DNA of 64,000 nucleotides, taken from Synergistaceae bacterium. Its GTDB lineage: Bacteria > Synergistota > Synergistia > Synergistales > Aminobacteriaceae. A program made the position numbers and the translations under genes. The DNA lies in NCBI GenBank assembly GCA_018436785.1, contig JAHDKR010000048.1, positions 104,661 through 168,660 of the forward strand, written 5' to 3'. The notes beneath the pieces are model-generated. The model worked only from the letters and a program-made list of their open reading frames with translations. It had not been told where the DNA came from and made no database searches. Within the stretch, counting starts at the first letter, position 1. Each line of letters begins with the position of its first letter. This document shows, piece after piece, positions 35,026 to 43,060 of the stretch.

Positions 35026-35532
35026 ATGCCCTTTCGCTCCGGTGTTTCCGTTCTTGCTGTTGCGCTCTTTGCGGTGTGGATGGCTCTTAGCGGATCGCTA
35101 TCCCCGGCTTTTCTGCTCGTTGGACTGCTCGTAGCCTTTCTTATCGCGCGTGTCTCCTGGAGACCGTTTTTCGGGCGGCATATCCGCTTCTCTCCGAAAA
35201 ACTTCCTTCGGCGGACCGTCGCTTTTGTCTCCTTTGTGCCGTTCTTTCTTTTTGCAATGGTCAAAGCGTCATGGGATGTTGCTCTCCAGGCGTTCCGTCC
35301 GGAGCTCTCGATATCCCCCGGCACTTTTGTATATACGCCTTCTCCGGCTTTCAAGGGTTCCATAGTCGCTCTCGCAAACGCTGTGACCCTGACCCCGGGA
35401 ACGCTTACCGTTGATATCCTGCACGGCAGACGTTCTCTGCTCGTCCATGCCCTCATGGCGGAAGGGGGAGAGGAGACTCTTCGCAGCGACGTCCGGCGGC
35501 TGGAGGAGGGAATAGCGGGGTTTACCGAATGA
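35026..35532 (+). CDS. mrpE: Na+/H+ antiporter subunit E (MrpE)
   Basis: 168 residues with N-terminal membrane helices and the MrpE tail motif VALANAVTLTPGTLTVDI, which identifies the family. Part of the multi-subunit Mrp antiporter. ATG 35026 has AAAGGA 8 bases upstream; an ATG three codons earlier overlaps the site. Overlaps mrpF by 4 bases. Confidence 0.92.
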   Translation: MPFRSGVSVLAVALFAVWMALSGSLSPAFLLVGLLVAFLIARVSWRPFFGRHIRFSPKNFLRRTVAFVSFVPFFLFAMVKASWDVALQAFRPELSISPGTFVYTPSPAFKGSIVALANAVTLTPGTLTVDILHGRRSLLVHALMAEGGEETLRSDVRRLEEGIAGFTE

Positions 35533-35786
35533 TTCTGGCCGCTTTGTGGGGTATGGTGATATCGGGTTTGATAGGGTTTGTACGGGTAGTGACCGGGCCG
35601 TCCCCTGCGGACAGACTTGTCGCTGCTGATGCGCTCTCTGTGATCTTTACCATGGTGCTCGTGCTTCTTAGTCTGTATATCGAGACCCCTTTTCTTTTGG
35701 ACGTAGCGCTTGCCTTCTCAATGCTCTCCTTTGCCGATATGTTGCTGATGGCGAAGTATTTTGAGCACGGGGAGCTGCACAAATGA
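35529..35786 (+). CDS. mrpF: Na+/H+ antiporter subunit F (MrpF)
   Basis: 85 residues, three membrane helices, with the family motif RVVTGPSPADRLVAADALSV. Overlaps both neighbours by 4 bases (ATGA), so translation is coupled along E-F-G-B. Confidence 0.92.
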   Translation: MILAALWGMVISGLIGFVRVVTGPSPADRLVAADALSVIFTMVLVLLSLYIETPFLLDVALAFSMLSFADMLLMAKYFEHGELHK

Positions 35787-36109
35787 TTCCTCTTCTTCGG
35801 TTTCTCGGAGGAATCAGCATCTTTGCGGGCGTTTTTTTCAGCTTCGCCGCCGTGGTGGCCATTCTCCGCTTTCCGGATGTGTATACCCGGCTGCACGGAG
35901 GGACGAAAGCGCTTTCGGGAGGGGCGATCCTCATACTCCTTGGCGCCATGCCGTATGCCGGAGGCGTTGCCGGCGCGCTGAAACTCTTCCTCATCGCGGT
36001 CTTCTTCCTGGTATCGAACCCGATGGCGTCGCACGCCATCGCAAGGGCATGTCACAGAAGAACCCTTGCGAACAGGCCGATCGATGAAAAGAGGAGGGAC
36101 GACGTATGA
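35783..36109 (+). CDS. mrpG: Na+/H+ antiporter subunit G (MrpG)
   Basis: 108 residues with three membrane helices and the MrpG motif FSFAAVVAILRFPDVYTRLH...TKA. Ends with the typical PMASHAIARA segment. ATGA overlaps at both ends. Confidence 0.92.
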   Translation: MIPLLRFLGGISIFAGVFFSFAAVVAILRFPDVYTRLHGGTKALSGGAILILLGAMPYAGGVAGALKLFLIAVFFLVSNPMASHAIARACHRRTLANRPIDEKRRDDV

Positions 36110-37101
36110 GCGAGCATCTTCTGGCCTTTCTCTATTTCTTTATTCTGTTAACAGCGTTTGTTGCCATATTTCTCGACGACCTTCTCAGCTCGTTCATCTC
36201 GCTCTCGGTGACAGGGGTTCTCATGGCGACCGTCTTTGCTCTTTTACGCGCGCCCGACGTCGCGCTGACGCAGGCCATTATCAACTCGGGACTTGTGACA
36301 TCGCTGTTTCTTGTGGCGTACAGCCGGACGCAACGTACGCCGCCTCCCGCCGGAGAGTGCGTGGAGTGTCCTTTCTGGCTTCGCTGGCCGGGAGCAGCCC
36401 TTGTCAGCGCTCTTTTCGCCGCCGTGCTCTTCCGCGGTTTATATGTCTTTTCGGGCGAGCGCATTCCGGGGAGTACGTCCGCTCACTATCTGTCGCAGAC
36501 TCTTGAAGAGACCGGGGCGCTCAATGTTGTCGCCGCCATCCTTCTCGACTACCGGGCTTTCGATACCCTGGGAGAGACCACAGTCATTTTTACGGCGGTC
36601 TTCGGAATTTCGCTGCTTTTATCCGGCGGAAAATATGTTCACTCCGGGCATGGACTCTCTTTCATCGTCAAGCGTGGAATGGCGCTTCTGACTCCCTTTA
36701 TTCTTCTGTATGCCGCAAGCATTCTCTTCCTCGGCCATCTGACGCCCGGGGGTGGATTCCAGGGCGGCAGCGTCTTCGCAACGGCGGCGATTCTCATCTG
36801 CGTCGTCTACGGAACAAACTTCGAGGCTGCGCGCATCTCTCCAAAGAGCAAGGAGACGTTCGAAGCGGGAGGCGCGGTGCTCTTCGTCTTCATCGGACTT
36901 CTGGGAATTGCGTGGGGAGGAGGCTTCCTGGCCAATCTTTCCGGTCCGTTTTCCGCAGGCACGCCCGGTTCTCTGTTCAGCGGCGGAAACATGCTGCTGC
37001 TCAACCTGGCCGTAGGTATGAAGGTGGGGGCGGGCCTTTCCTCGATCTTCTACACCATGATAAAAATACTCGAACTGGAGGACGACTCATGGCCGTCATG
37101 A
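36106..37101 (+). CDS. mrpB: Fused antiporter subunit: MrpA C-terminal (MbhD/MbhE-like) plus MrpB
   Basis: 331 residues built from three parts usually found in two or three proteins. Residues about 5-70 resemble MbhD/DUF4040 (LLSSFISLSVTGVLMATVFA, APDVALTQAIINSGL), about 145-185 resemble MbhE (LLDYRAFDTLGETTVIFTAV), and 195-331 are MrpB (LYAASILFLGHLTPGGGFQG). In Mrp systems the first two form the end of MrpA, in archaeal Mbh they are separate. The fusion and the E-F-G-(A-B)-C-D order match the sodium-pumping module of Mbh complexes. No hydrogenase genes follow. Confidence 0.9.
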   Translation: MSEHLLAFLYFFILLTAFVAIFLDDLLSSFISLSVTGVLMATVFALLRAPDVALTQAIINSGLVTSLFLVAYSRTQRTPPPAGECVECPFWLRWPGAALVSALFAAVLFRGLYVFSGERIPGSTSAHYLSQTLEETGALNVVAAILLDYRAFDTLGETTVIFTAVFGISLLLSGGKYVHSGHGLSFIVKRGMALLTPFILLYAASILFLGHLTPGGGFQGGSVFATAAILICVVYGTNFEAARISPKSKETFEAGGAVLFVFIGLLGIAWGGGFLANLSGPFSAGTPGSLFSGGNMLLLNLAVGMKVGAGLSSIFYTMIKILELEDDSWPS

Positions 37102-37424
37102 GCTTTATTACCGTCTCGCTGCTCTTTGCGCTGGGGCTCTTCACCGTCCTTTCCCAGAGAAACGTTTTCAAGACGGTGATCGGTTTGACCCTTATGGAAT
37201 CGGCGGTGCTTCTGCTCTTGATTTCATGGGCGTATATCCCGGGCGGCTCGGCCCCTATTCTGCCGTTGCAGGGAAAAGGGGTGGACCCGCTTCCGCATTC
37301 GTTTACCCTGACGGCGATCGTCATCGGCGCGTGCGATATCGCGTTGGCCTTTGCCTTTATCATGAAACTGCACCGTTTCGAGCGCAGTGTGAACGTGGAT
37401 GATTTCAGGAGGCTCAAAGGATGA
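37089..37424 (+). CDS. mrpC: Na+/H+ antiporter subunit C (MrpC, NuoK-like)
   Basis: 111 residues with three membrane helices. LSQRNVFKTVIGLTLMESAV is the MrpC/NuoK core with its buried glutamate, and HSFTLTAIVIGACDIALAFA the third helix. Starts at ATG 37089 behind GGAGG and overlaps the preceding gene by 13 bases. Confidence 0.92.
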   Translation: MAVMSFITVSLLFALGLFTVLSQRNVFKTVIGLTLMESAVLLLLISWAYIPGGSAPILPLQGKGVDPLPHSFTLTAIVIGACDIALAFAFIMKLHRFERSVNVDDFRRLKG

Positions 37425-37501
37425 TGAGAGAACCCTTGCGCTTCTTCTCTCCTGAAGACATCCCTGTCTGCGATGCAGACCGGAGCTTGTTGCGGCCATG
37501 A
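37421..37501 (+). CDS. 26-aa micro-ORF bridging mrpC and mrpD
   Basis: Frame MMREPLRFFSPEDIPVCDAD... with GGAGG 9 bases before its ATG, overlapping the mrpC stop (ATGA) at one end and the mrpD start (ATGA) at the other, so it fills the gap exactly. The peptide is hydrophilic and has no recognised family. Its good ribosome-binding site, compared with the poor one of mrpD, suggests that it couples translation; it could also be a small subunit. Confidence 0.5.
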   Translation: MMREPLRFFSPEDIPVCDADRSLLRP

Positions 37502-39009
37502 TCTTTCCAAACTATTGGATGCTGTTCGCTATCCTCTTCCCGATGACGGCGGCCTTTATTCTTCAGCTGCTGCATCATTTCGCACCCTCGAAGACCGGAG
37601 GATGGATCCTTCTTTCCTGTGGTATCACTTCGTTGCTGACGTTCGGTGCGGCCGTTTCCGCGAGTTCCGGCGTCAGAGTGCTCCGGCTCGGGGGATGGGG
37701 CGCCGATTTGGGGGTTCTCCTTGTTTCGGATCCTTTGTCGGCGGTTTTTCTTTTCATCTCCGCTTTCGGAGGAGCGGCTGCCGTGTGGACGACTTTTACG
37801 AACATCTCCAAATCAGGGCCGTCAGCGGAGCAGTGGCGTCTCTGCGGTCTTTTTTTCATCCTCTGGGCTTCGCTCAACGGGATTCTTACAACCGGCGATC
37901 TCTTCAACCTCTTTATTTTTTATGAAATTCTTGCCGTAGCCGCCTACGTCCTTACAGGCGCCTCGAAAACGCGGGAGGCCCTGGAAGCCGGGCTCAAATA
38001 CCTCGTCCTGGGGACGGTCGGCGCGTTGCTGATTCTTCTCGCGACGAGCATGCTGTACATGGGGGGCGGAATACTGAATTTCGCGCTGCTCTCTTCAGTT
38101 GTCGGCGGCATCCCGCGGGGAGCGCTCGCCGTCGCGGCCGGATTCACGATTGCGGGACTGGGACTCAAGATGGGCATGGTCCCGTTCCATTTTTGGCTGC
38201 CTGATGCTCATTCGTCGGCTTCGACGGGAGTGAGCATGCTCCTCTCCGGCGTTGTCGTCAAGGCGTCTTTTTATTCTCTGCTCAGGGTGACGACGCTGCT
38301 CTTTCCGGCTGAACAGGCAGGTTTTTCAATACCGGATACACTTCTTGTGCTGGGGCTGCTCTCGCTCTTCACCGGGCATATTTCGGCGCAGCGGCAGACG
38401 AGCATCAAGCGCATGCTTGCCTGGTCGACCGTGGCGCACATGGGGTATCTGCTGATCGGCATCGGGTGCGCGTCTCCTCTGGGAGTGGCCGGGGCGCTCC
38501 TTCATTCGTTCAACCACGCTGCGGCAAAATCGGCGCTCTTCCTCGGAGCCGGAAGTTTTTCGACGCTCTCCGGCAGCAAGGAGTGGCGTTCCTTTACCGG
38601 TTTCGGACGACGTTTTCCCCGCGAAGGCGCGGCGTTTCTTCTGCTCGCGGCGTCGATCATCGGACTGCCGCCGCTGGGCGGTTTTTGGGGCAAGTGGATG
38701 ATCGTTCTTGCGGCGATGGAGAAAGGGCGCTGGATGACCGCCGTCGCAGTGGAGCTTGGAACGGCGCTCTCCTGCGTCTATTATGTTCCCGTGCTCCTTC
38801 GTCTGTTCTCGCCCCGCCGGAGCGAAGATACTCCTGCTGCCGGCGCCTTTCACTCCGGCATGCTCTTTATTGCGCTGGGAATGACGCCGCTTCTTCTCGC
38901 CCTTTTTTACTTCGTACCGTCGTTGTATGAGTACCTGATTGCTGCAGGAGAGTGGGTCGTTTCGCCCGCGCTGTACAGAGACGCCGTTCTGGGCTCGATG
39001 ATTCCCTGA
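37498..39009 (+). CDS. mrpD: Na+/H+ antiporter subunit D (MrpD)
   Basis: 503 residues, about 14 membrane helices. Key residues are intact: glutamate in LFIFYEILAVAAYVLTGASK, lysine in GLGLKMGMVPFHFWLPDAHS, and the conserved TSIKRMLAWSTVAHMGYLLI. It is one of the ion-translocating subunits of the Mrp/Mbh-type antiporter that exchanges Na+ for H+. Last gene of the antiporter operon; ATG 37498 overlaps the stop of the micro-ORF. Confidence 0.93.
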   Translation: MIFPNYWMLFAILFPMTAAFILQLLHHFAPSKTGGWILLSCGITSLLTFGAAVSASSGVRVLRLGGWGADLGVLLVSDPLSAVFLFISAFGGAAAVWTTFTNISKSGPSAEQWRLCGLFFILWASLNGILTTGDLFNLFIFYEILAVAAYVLTGASKTREALEAGLKYLVLGTVGALLILLATSMLYMGGGILNFALLSSVVGGIPRGALAVAAGFTIAGLGLKMGMVPFHFWLPDAHSSASTGVSMLLSGVVVKASFYSLLRVTTLLFPAEQAGFSIPDTLLVLGLLSLFTGHISAQRQTSIKRMLAWSTVAHMGYLLIGIGCASPLGVAGALLHSFNHAAAKSALFLGAGSFSTLSGSKEWRSFTGFGRRFPREGAAFLLLAASIIGLPPLGGFWGKWMIVLAAMEKGRWMTAVAVELGTALSCVYYVPVLLRLFSPRRSEDTPAAGAFHSGMLFIALGMTPLLLALFYFVPSLYEYLIAAGEWVVSPALYRDAVLGSMIP

Positions 39010-39060
39010 GCCGAACCCTGCAAGGGGGTCTGGCCTAATCCAAAAAAGGAGGCTGAGAGG

Positions 39061-40107
39061 ATGACACGTTTCAATGACCGGCACGAGTTGTTGGAAAATC
39101 TGCAACGGCTGCTTTCAGAGTCTCGAAGGGCTGCTTTGAAGGCAGTAAACGCCGAGATGCTTCGTGCGTACTGGGAGATGGGAAAGGCGCTTTCCCAATG
39201 GGAGGAAACGCACGGAGGCTCTCCCGACCTTCTTGAAGGAGTGGCTGCGGATCTTGCGTCGGATTTCGGCAAAGCGTTTTCCGGAAAGAAACTTGCCGCT
39301 ATCCTGAAGTTTTTCAAGGAATACGAAAACCGTCCTCCGCTCTTTCGTTTCAGGGAGGAGAGCGATCTCGCCGAATCCGGCCTTCGCTCCCTTGATCCCG
39401 GACTGAGCTGGAGCCACTACACGGTGATGATGGATATCGAAGATTCGGCCGTCAGGGACGAAGTCGAACGAAAGGTATCGCGCGAAGGATGGACGGCGTC
39501 CGAACTGGAAAAGCATCTGAGGGCCGCCGGAGAAAAAACCTCCGACGTGACCGACGATATGCCGCTCTTCGAGGAGAGGACTCCTCCTTCACCGGAAGAC
39601 TACGTTGTCGATCCCCACGTTCAGGCGTTCATGGGAATACCCGACCGTCAGCGGCTGACAGAGAGCATTCTAGAAAGGGCGCTGCTCGATCACCTTCAGC
39701 GGTTTCTTCTTGAATCCGGCAAAGAGCTCTACCTGGTGGAACGTCAGAAAAAGATGGAGCTCAAGGGAGGGGCGCGCTATATCGACCTTGTCTTCTACTC
39801 GCGTTCTCTTCATGCGTTTTTTCTGGTAGAGTTAGTCTGCGGAGATTTTTCGAGTGAAGACGAAGAAAAACTGTCGCTCGTCCTTGAGTATATGTCGCGA
39901 GAAAGCGCTCTGTCCGACGAAAATCCTCCTGCGGCGTTGCTTATCGCCGTATCTCGAACCGCCGGGAGAATGAAGTATCTCTTCGCGTCGAAAGAGCGGG
40001 AGCTGGAGTACAGACGTTTGCTCCCCTCTGAGGATCAGCTTGCCGTCGAAATTCAGAGGGAACAGGTCGATATACTGAAGCGATATCCTCACCTGGAGGA
40101 TGAGTAG
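39061..40107 (+). CDS. YhcG/DUF1016 family PD-(D/E)xK nuclease-like protein, altered active site
   Basis: 348 residues. The N-terminal half is the helical YhcG domain (RRAALKAVNAEMLRAYWEMG, LSWSHYTVMMDIED), the C-terminal half a PDDEXK nuclease fold. The usual catalytic core YIDLLFY...VIELKLGEF reads YIDLVFYSRSLHAFFLVELV CGDF here, so the lysine of ExK is replaced by valine (shown with a break). The protein may be inactive as a nuclease or keep only DNA binding. YhcG-like proteins are linked to mobile elements and restriction regions; here it stands alone behind the antiporter genes, with AAGGAGG before the ATG. Confidence 0.85.
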   Translation: MTRFNDRHELLENLQRLLSESRRAALKAVNAEMLRAYWEMGKALSQWEETHGGSPDLLEGVAADLASDFGKAFSGKKLAAILKFFKEYENRPPLFRFREESDLAESGLRSLDPGLSWSHYTVMMDIEDSAVRDEVERKVSREGWTASELEKHLRAAGEKTSDVTDDMPLFEERTPPSPEDYVVDPHVQAFMGIPDRQRLTESILERALLDHLQRFLLESGKELYLVERQKKMELKGGARYIDLVFYSRSLHAFFLVELVCGDFSSEDEEKLSLVLEYMSRESALSDENPPAALLIAVSRTAGRMKYLFASKERELEYRRLLPSEDQLAVEIQREQVDILKRYPHLEDE

Positions 40108-40159
40108 CGTCCTTTCGGGGCTGAGGCGAAGAAAATACACAAAATGTGCGAATCCTGGC

Positions 40160-40189
40160 TTGACAAAAGATGCCGAGAAGCGATATAGT
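40160..40189 (+). promoter_or_regulatory. Strong promoter upstream of the structured RNA and CYTH gene
   Basis: Perfect -35 TTGACA (40160-40165), 18-base spacer, -10 TATAGT (40184-40189). Confidence 0.8.
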
Positions 40190-40195
40190 GAATAC

Positions 40196-40317
40196 ATAGG
40201 GACCTTGAAAAAGCAGAATATTCTGCGCATCGTATGCGTTCAGGGTGTTTTGCCCCAATAGGGTTATTGTATTTTTTAGTCGTTACTCGGGGGAGCGAAT
40301 GCTCCTCCGATTTTTTT
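40196..40317 (+). ncRNA. Candidate small RNA or terminator-controlled leader
   Basis: The roughly 120 bases between a strong promoter and a strong terminator contain no open frame but dense pairing: ACCTTGAA with TTCAGGGT encloses two hairpins (GCAGA-ATAT-TCTGC and GCAT-CGT-ATGC), then comes a linker with CCCC that could pair with the G-run of the terminator. This may be an independent sRNA or a riboswitch-like leader of the CYTH-ppx genes that start 37 bases after the terminator. I could not match it to a known class. Confidence 0.45.
40288..40317 (+). terminator. Intrinsic terminator before the CYTH gene
   Basis: 9-bp stem with one G-U pair (CGGGGGAGC-GAAT-GCTCCTCCG) followed by A and seven T. 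Confidence 0.88.
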
Positions 40318-40354
40318 ATCTATACTATTTCATACAGGACATGGAGGGGACAAC

Positions 40355-40942
40355 ATGGCGAAACCTATAGTGGCGCGGTGGGAGTGGAGGACGTTCGGGT
40401 CAGGATTCGAAGAACCCGAGGCGAGAATCAGGCAGTTCGAGCAGGGGAATTATAAAGAGAGCGAGGAGGTCTACGTGCTCTCCCGGAACAGCGATGAGAA
40501 CGTGAAGGTGCGGGACGATCTTCTGGATATCAAGTCGCTTCAGGAGGTCAATGCGGATGGCCTGGAGCAGTGGTTCCCCGTGATGAAGGCCGGATTTCCG
40601 ATCCCGCAAGACGATCTCCGGAAGCTTTTCTCCTACTTTAAAGCCCCGGAACCTATCTTCGGCAGAAAAGAGTACACTTTCGACCAGTTCCTCAACGAGA
40701 TCGTCCGCCCCAATCAAAATCTGCGCCTGGTGCATGTGAAGAAGAAGCGCTATATCTACGTCATCAACGGGGCCGTCGTCGAAATAGCGGAAACGGATTT
40801 CGACGGAGTGGCGCTTCGCACCATCTGCGTCGAGCACGAAGATCCTGAAGTCGTCATGAAGACGGTCCGCGAGCTCGCTCTGGAATCCCTTCCGAACATC
40901 AACTACATCCAGGCGATGAAGAAGACCGTAGGGATGGCATAG
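40355..40942 (+). CDS. CYTH-domain-like protein
   Basis: 195 residues, cytoplasmic. The N-terminal WEWRTFG segment, the NVKVRDDLLDIKSLQ strand pair and the VHVKKKRYIYVINGAVVEIAETDFDG strands fit the triphosphate-tunnel (CYTH) fold, which binds inorganic or nucleoside polyphosphates. Its gene is 3 bases before the exopolyphosphatase gene, and CYTH proteins often accompany polyphosphate enzymes. Exact reaction unknown. GGAGGGG lies 5 bases before the ATG. Confidence 0.75.
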   Translation: MAKPIVARWEWRTFGSGFEEPEARIRQFEQGNYKESEEVYVLSRNSDENVKVRDDLLDIKSLQEVNADGLEQWFPVMKAGFPIPQDDLRKLFSYFKAPEPIFGRKEYTFDQFLNEIVRPNQNLRLVHVKKKRYIYVINGAVVEIAETDFDGVALRTICVEHEDPEVVMKTVRELALESLPNINYIQAMKKTVGMA

Positions 40943-40945
40943 GCG

Positions 40946-41863
40946 ATGGATACGCTCAAGTCAGTCATCGACGTAGGCACAAACTCGATCAAGTTCTATG
41001 TCGCCAGGAGACGTCCCGACGGTTCGCTGGAAGCGGTGCTCGACAAGAACGATATTGCGCGCCTCGGCGAAGGACTTCGCGAGACGGGCAAGATTTCTCC
41101 GGAGCCTCTGGAGCGAAACGCTCGTTCCGTGGCCGCTTTTGTGGAAGAGGCTCGTTCTCTCGGCGTGCCATCGCCTGAAATAGTGGGCACGATGGCGCTG
41201 CGGACCGCTTCCAACGCTTCCGATTTCGTCGCGAAGGTCAAGGAGCTCACCGGTCTTTCGCTCCGTGTGATCGAAGGGGAGGAGGAGGCGCGCCTTTCCT
41301 ACCTTGCGGTTCTTTCGGCTCTTCCTATAGGAAAAGGGGAGCTTGTTACCTTTGATACCGGCGGAGGCAGCACCGAGTTCGTGTACGGCAGGGGGGGAGA
41401 GATGCTCCGCAAGTTCAGCGTGCCGCTGGGAGCGGTGAGAATCACCGAGGAGTTTTTCAAGGACGATCCGGTTCGCGAGAACTCAGTAGACGCTGCGTTT
41501 GCCGAAATTCGCAAAAGTCTGAAGGAGGGCGGAGCGGGCGGCTCGACGGATATGCTCGTCGGGATGGGGGGTACGGTGACCAGCCTTGCCTCGGTGAAGC
41601 ACAAGATGGAGGTCTACGATCCGGATATCGTGCAAGGATCGGTCTTGACGCTTGAGGATATACGGGGGATGATAACGATGTTCTCCTCGATGACTCTGGA
41701 GGAGCGTCGCGGCGTTGTTGGATTGCAGCCGAAACGCGCCGACGTGATCCTTGCGGGAACATGTATCGTCAGCGTCCTGCTCGAAATCTTCGGCGCTTCG
41801 TCGTTTACGGTGAGCGACCGCGGGCTTCGGCATGGGCTCGCGTTCGAGCTCTTTTCGCGGTAG
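40946..41863 (+). CDS. ppx: Exopolyphosphatase/guanosine pentaphosphatase (Ppx/GppA family)
   Basis: 305 residues, the short form with only the ASKHA phosphatase core. The nucleotide/phosphate loops are visible as VIDVGTNSIKFYVA at the start, the catalytic-glutamate region VIEGEEEARLSYLA, and FDTGGGSTEFVYG. It cleaves terminal phosphate from polyphosphate or pppGpp in the cytoplasm. It follows the CYTH gene by 3 bases, and phosphate-transport genes lie shortly downstream. Confidence 0.93.
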   Translation: MDTLKSVIDVGTNSIKFYVARRRPDGSLEAVLDKNDIARLGEGLRETGKISPEPLERNARSVAAFVEEARSLGVPSPEIVGTMALRTASNASDFVAKVKELTGLSLRVIEGEEEARLSYLAVLSALPIGKGELVTFDTGGGSTEFVYGRGGEMLRKFSVPLGAVRITEEFFKDDPVRENSVDAAFAEIRKSLKEGGAGGSTDMLVGMGGTVTSLASVKHKMEVYDPDIVQGSVLTLEDIRGMITMFSSMTLEERRGVVGLQPKRADVILAGTCIVSVLLEIFGASSFTVSDRGLRHGLAFELFSR

Positions 41864-41959
41864 TTTCTCGTAAAGGGGTGTTTCGTTCCGAACCGGATAC
41901 GTATTCGTTGACGGGGCGGAGTGTTGGAGTACTTTTAAATTCCTCGGGAGGTGTTCTTG

Positions 41960-42916
41960 ATGAAACGGATTATTGCTGTTCTGTGTCTGGTCTTTCTTGT
42001 GGCGCTGATCCCGGCGGCGGCATTCGCCGCCTACCCGGAGAAGCCGATCCGAATGGTGAATTACGTCGGTCCCGGAGGACTGATGGACGTAACGAGCAGA
42101 AAGTTCGTTTCTATTGCGGCGAAGTACACGGATGCCACATTCGTAGTGGAGAACAAGGAAGGCGCGGGCGGACTCGTCGGAATGCAGGCGGTTCTGGAGC
42201 AGCCCGCCGACGGGTACACGATATTCGCGGCGACGACGTCCAACATCGCCAAGGTGCTGACCTCGAAAAAGAATGTGGACGAGTTTATCTGGGGTTTCGA
42301 GTGGATCGCGATGCTCATGCAGGACCCCGAATGCCTTATCGCGGCGAAGGACAGCCCTCTGAACACGTGGGAGGCGGTGCATAAGGACGCGATGGAGAAG
42401 AACGGCGGGCAGCTCTGGACAGGTCCGGCTGCGGGAGGCAACGACCATCTCATGGCGATGAAGGTATGGGACAAGTCGGGGATGAGCGCGAAGTGGATTC
42501 CGTACAGCACCGGGCCGGAAGCGATGATGGCGCTGCTGAGCGGGCAGGGCGCCGTGTATGTCGGCAATCCTGCGGATATCGGCGGCCGCGAGGGCTTCTC
42601 CATCATCGCCGTGGCGAGGAAAGAGCGGCTCGCGAAATTCCCCGATGCGCCGACCTTCGTCGAACTTGGCGTTGAAGGCCTTGAAGAAGAGGCGATGTGG
42701 CGCGGTTTCGCGATGAAGAAAGGATCTCCCGAGGAAGCCATGCTCTGGTGGGAAGAACTTCTGAAGAAGGTCGCCGCGGACTCCGAGTGGAAAGAATTTC
42801 TCGAGAAGGACGGAATCGACGTCGTCGACTACGGCCGCGAGAAGTTCAACGCACAAGTGCGGAAGGATATCGACAATTTTACGGTTTACCTCAAGAAGTA
42901 CGGTCTGATAAAGTAA
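41960..42916 (+). CDS. tctC: Tripartite tricarboxylate transporter binding protein (TctC), second copy
   Basis: 318 residues. Signal peptide MKRIIAVLCLVFLVALIPAA with cleavage near AFAAYP, then Bug-family motifs YPEKPIRMVNYVGPGGLMDV and EGAGGLVGMQAVLEQPADGYT. Only distantly like the first TctC of the window (21196), so a different ligand is likely. Start at ATG 41960 behind GGGAGG; a GTG three codons earlier overlaps that site. Confidence 0.92.
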   Translation: MKRIIAVLCLVFLVALIPAAAFAAYPEKPIRMVNYVGPGGLMDVTSRKFVSIAAKYTDATFVVENKEGAGGLVGMQAVLEQPADGYTIFAATTSNIAKVLTSKKNVDEFIWGFEWIAMLMQDPECLIAAKDSPLNTWEAVHKDAMEKNGGQLWTGPAAGGNDHLMAMKVWDKSGMSAKWIPYSTGPEAMMALLSGQGAVYVGNPADIGGREGFSIIAVARKERLAKFPDAPTFVELGVEGLEEEAMWRGFAMKKGSPEEAMLWWEELLKKVAADSEWKEFLEKDGIDVVDYGREKFNAQVRKDIDNFTVYLKKYGLIK

Positions 42917-43060
42917 ACTTTTTGCTCTTTCTCTTCGGATGCGGACCAACGAGTGCGGGGCATCGCCCGAGACGGCGGTTCCCCGCATTTCATCCGCAGG
43001 CAGCATGGCGTTTGGCGACGTCTTAAAAAATGGAGCCGGGGTGCTCCCGGAGGTGGTTCC

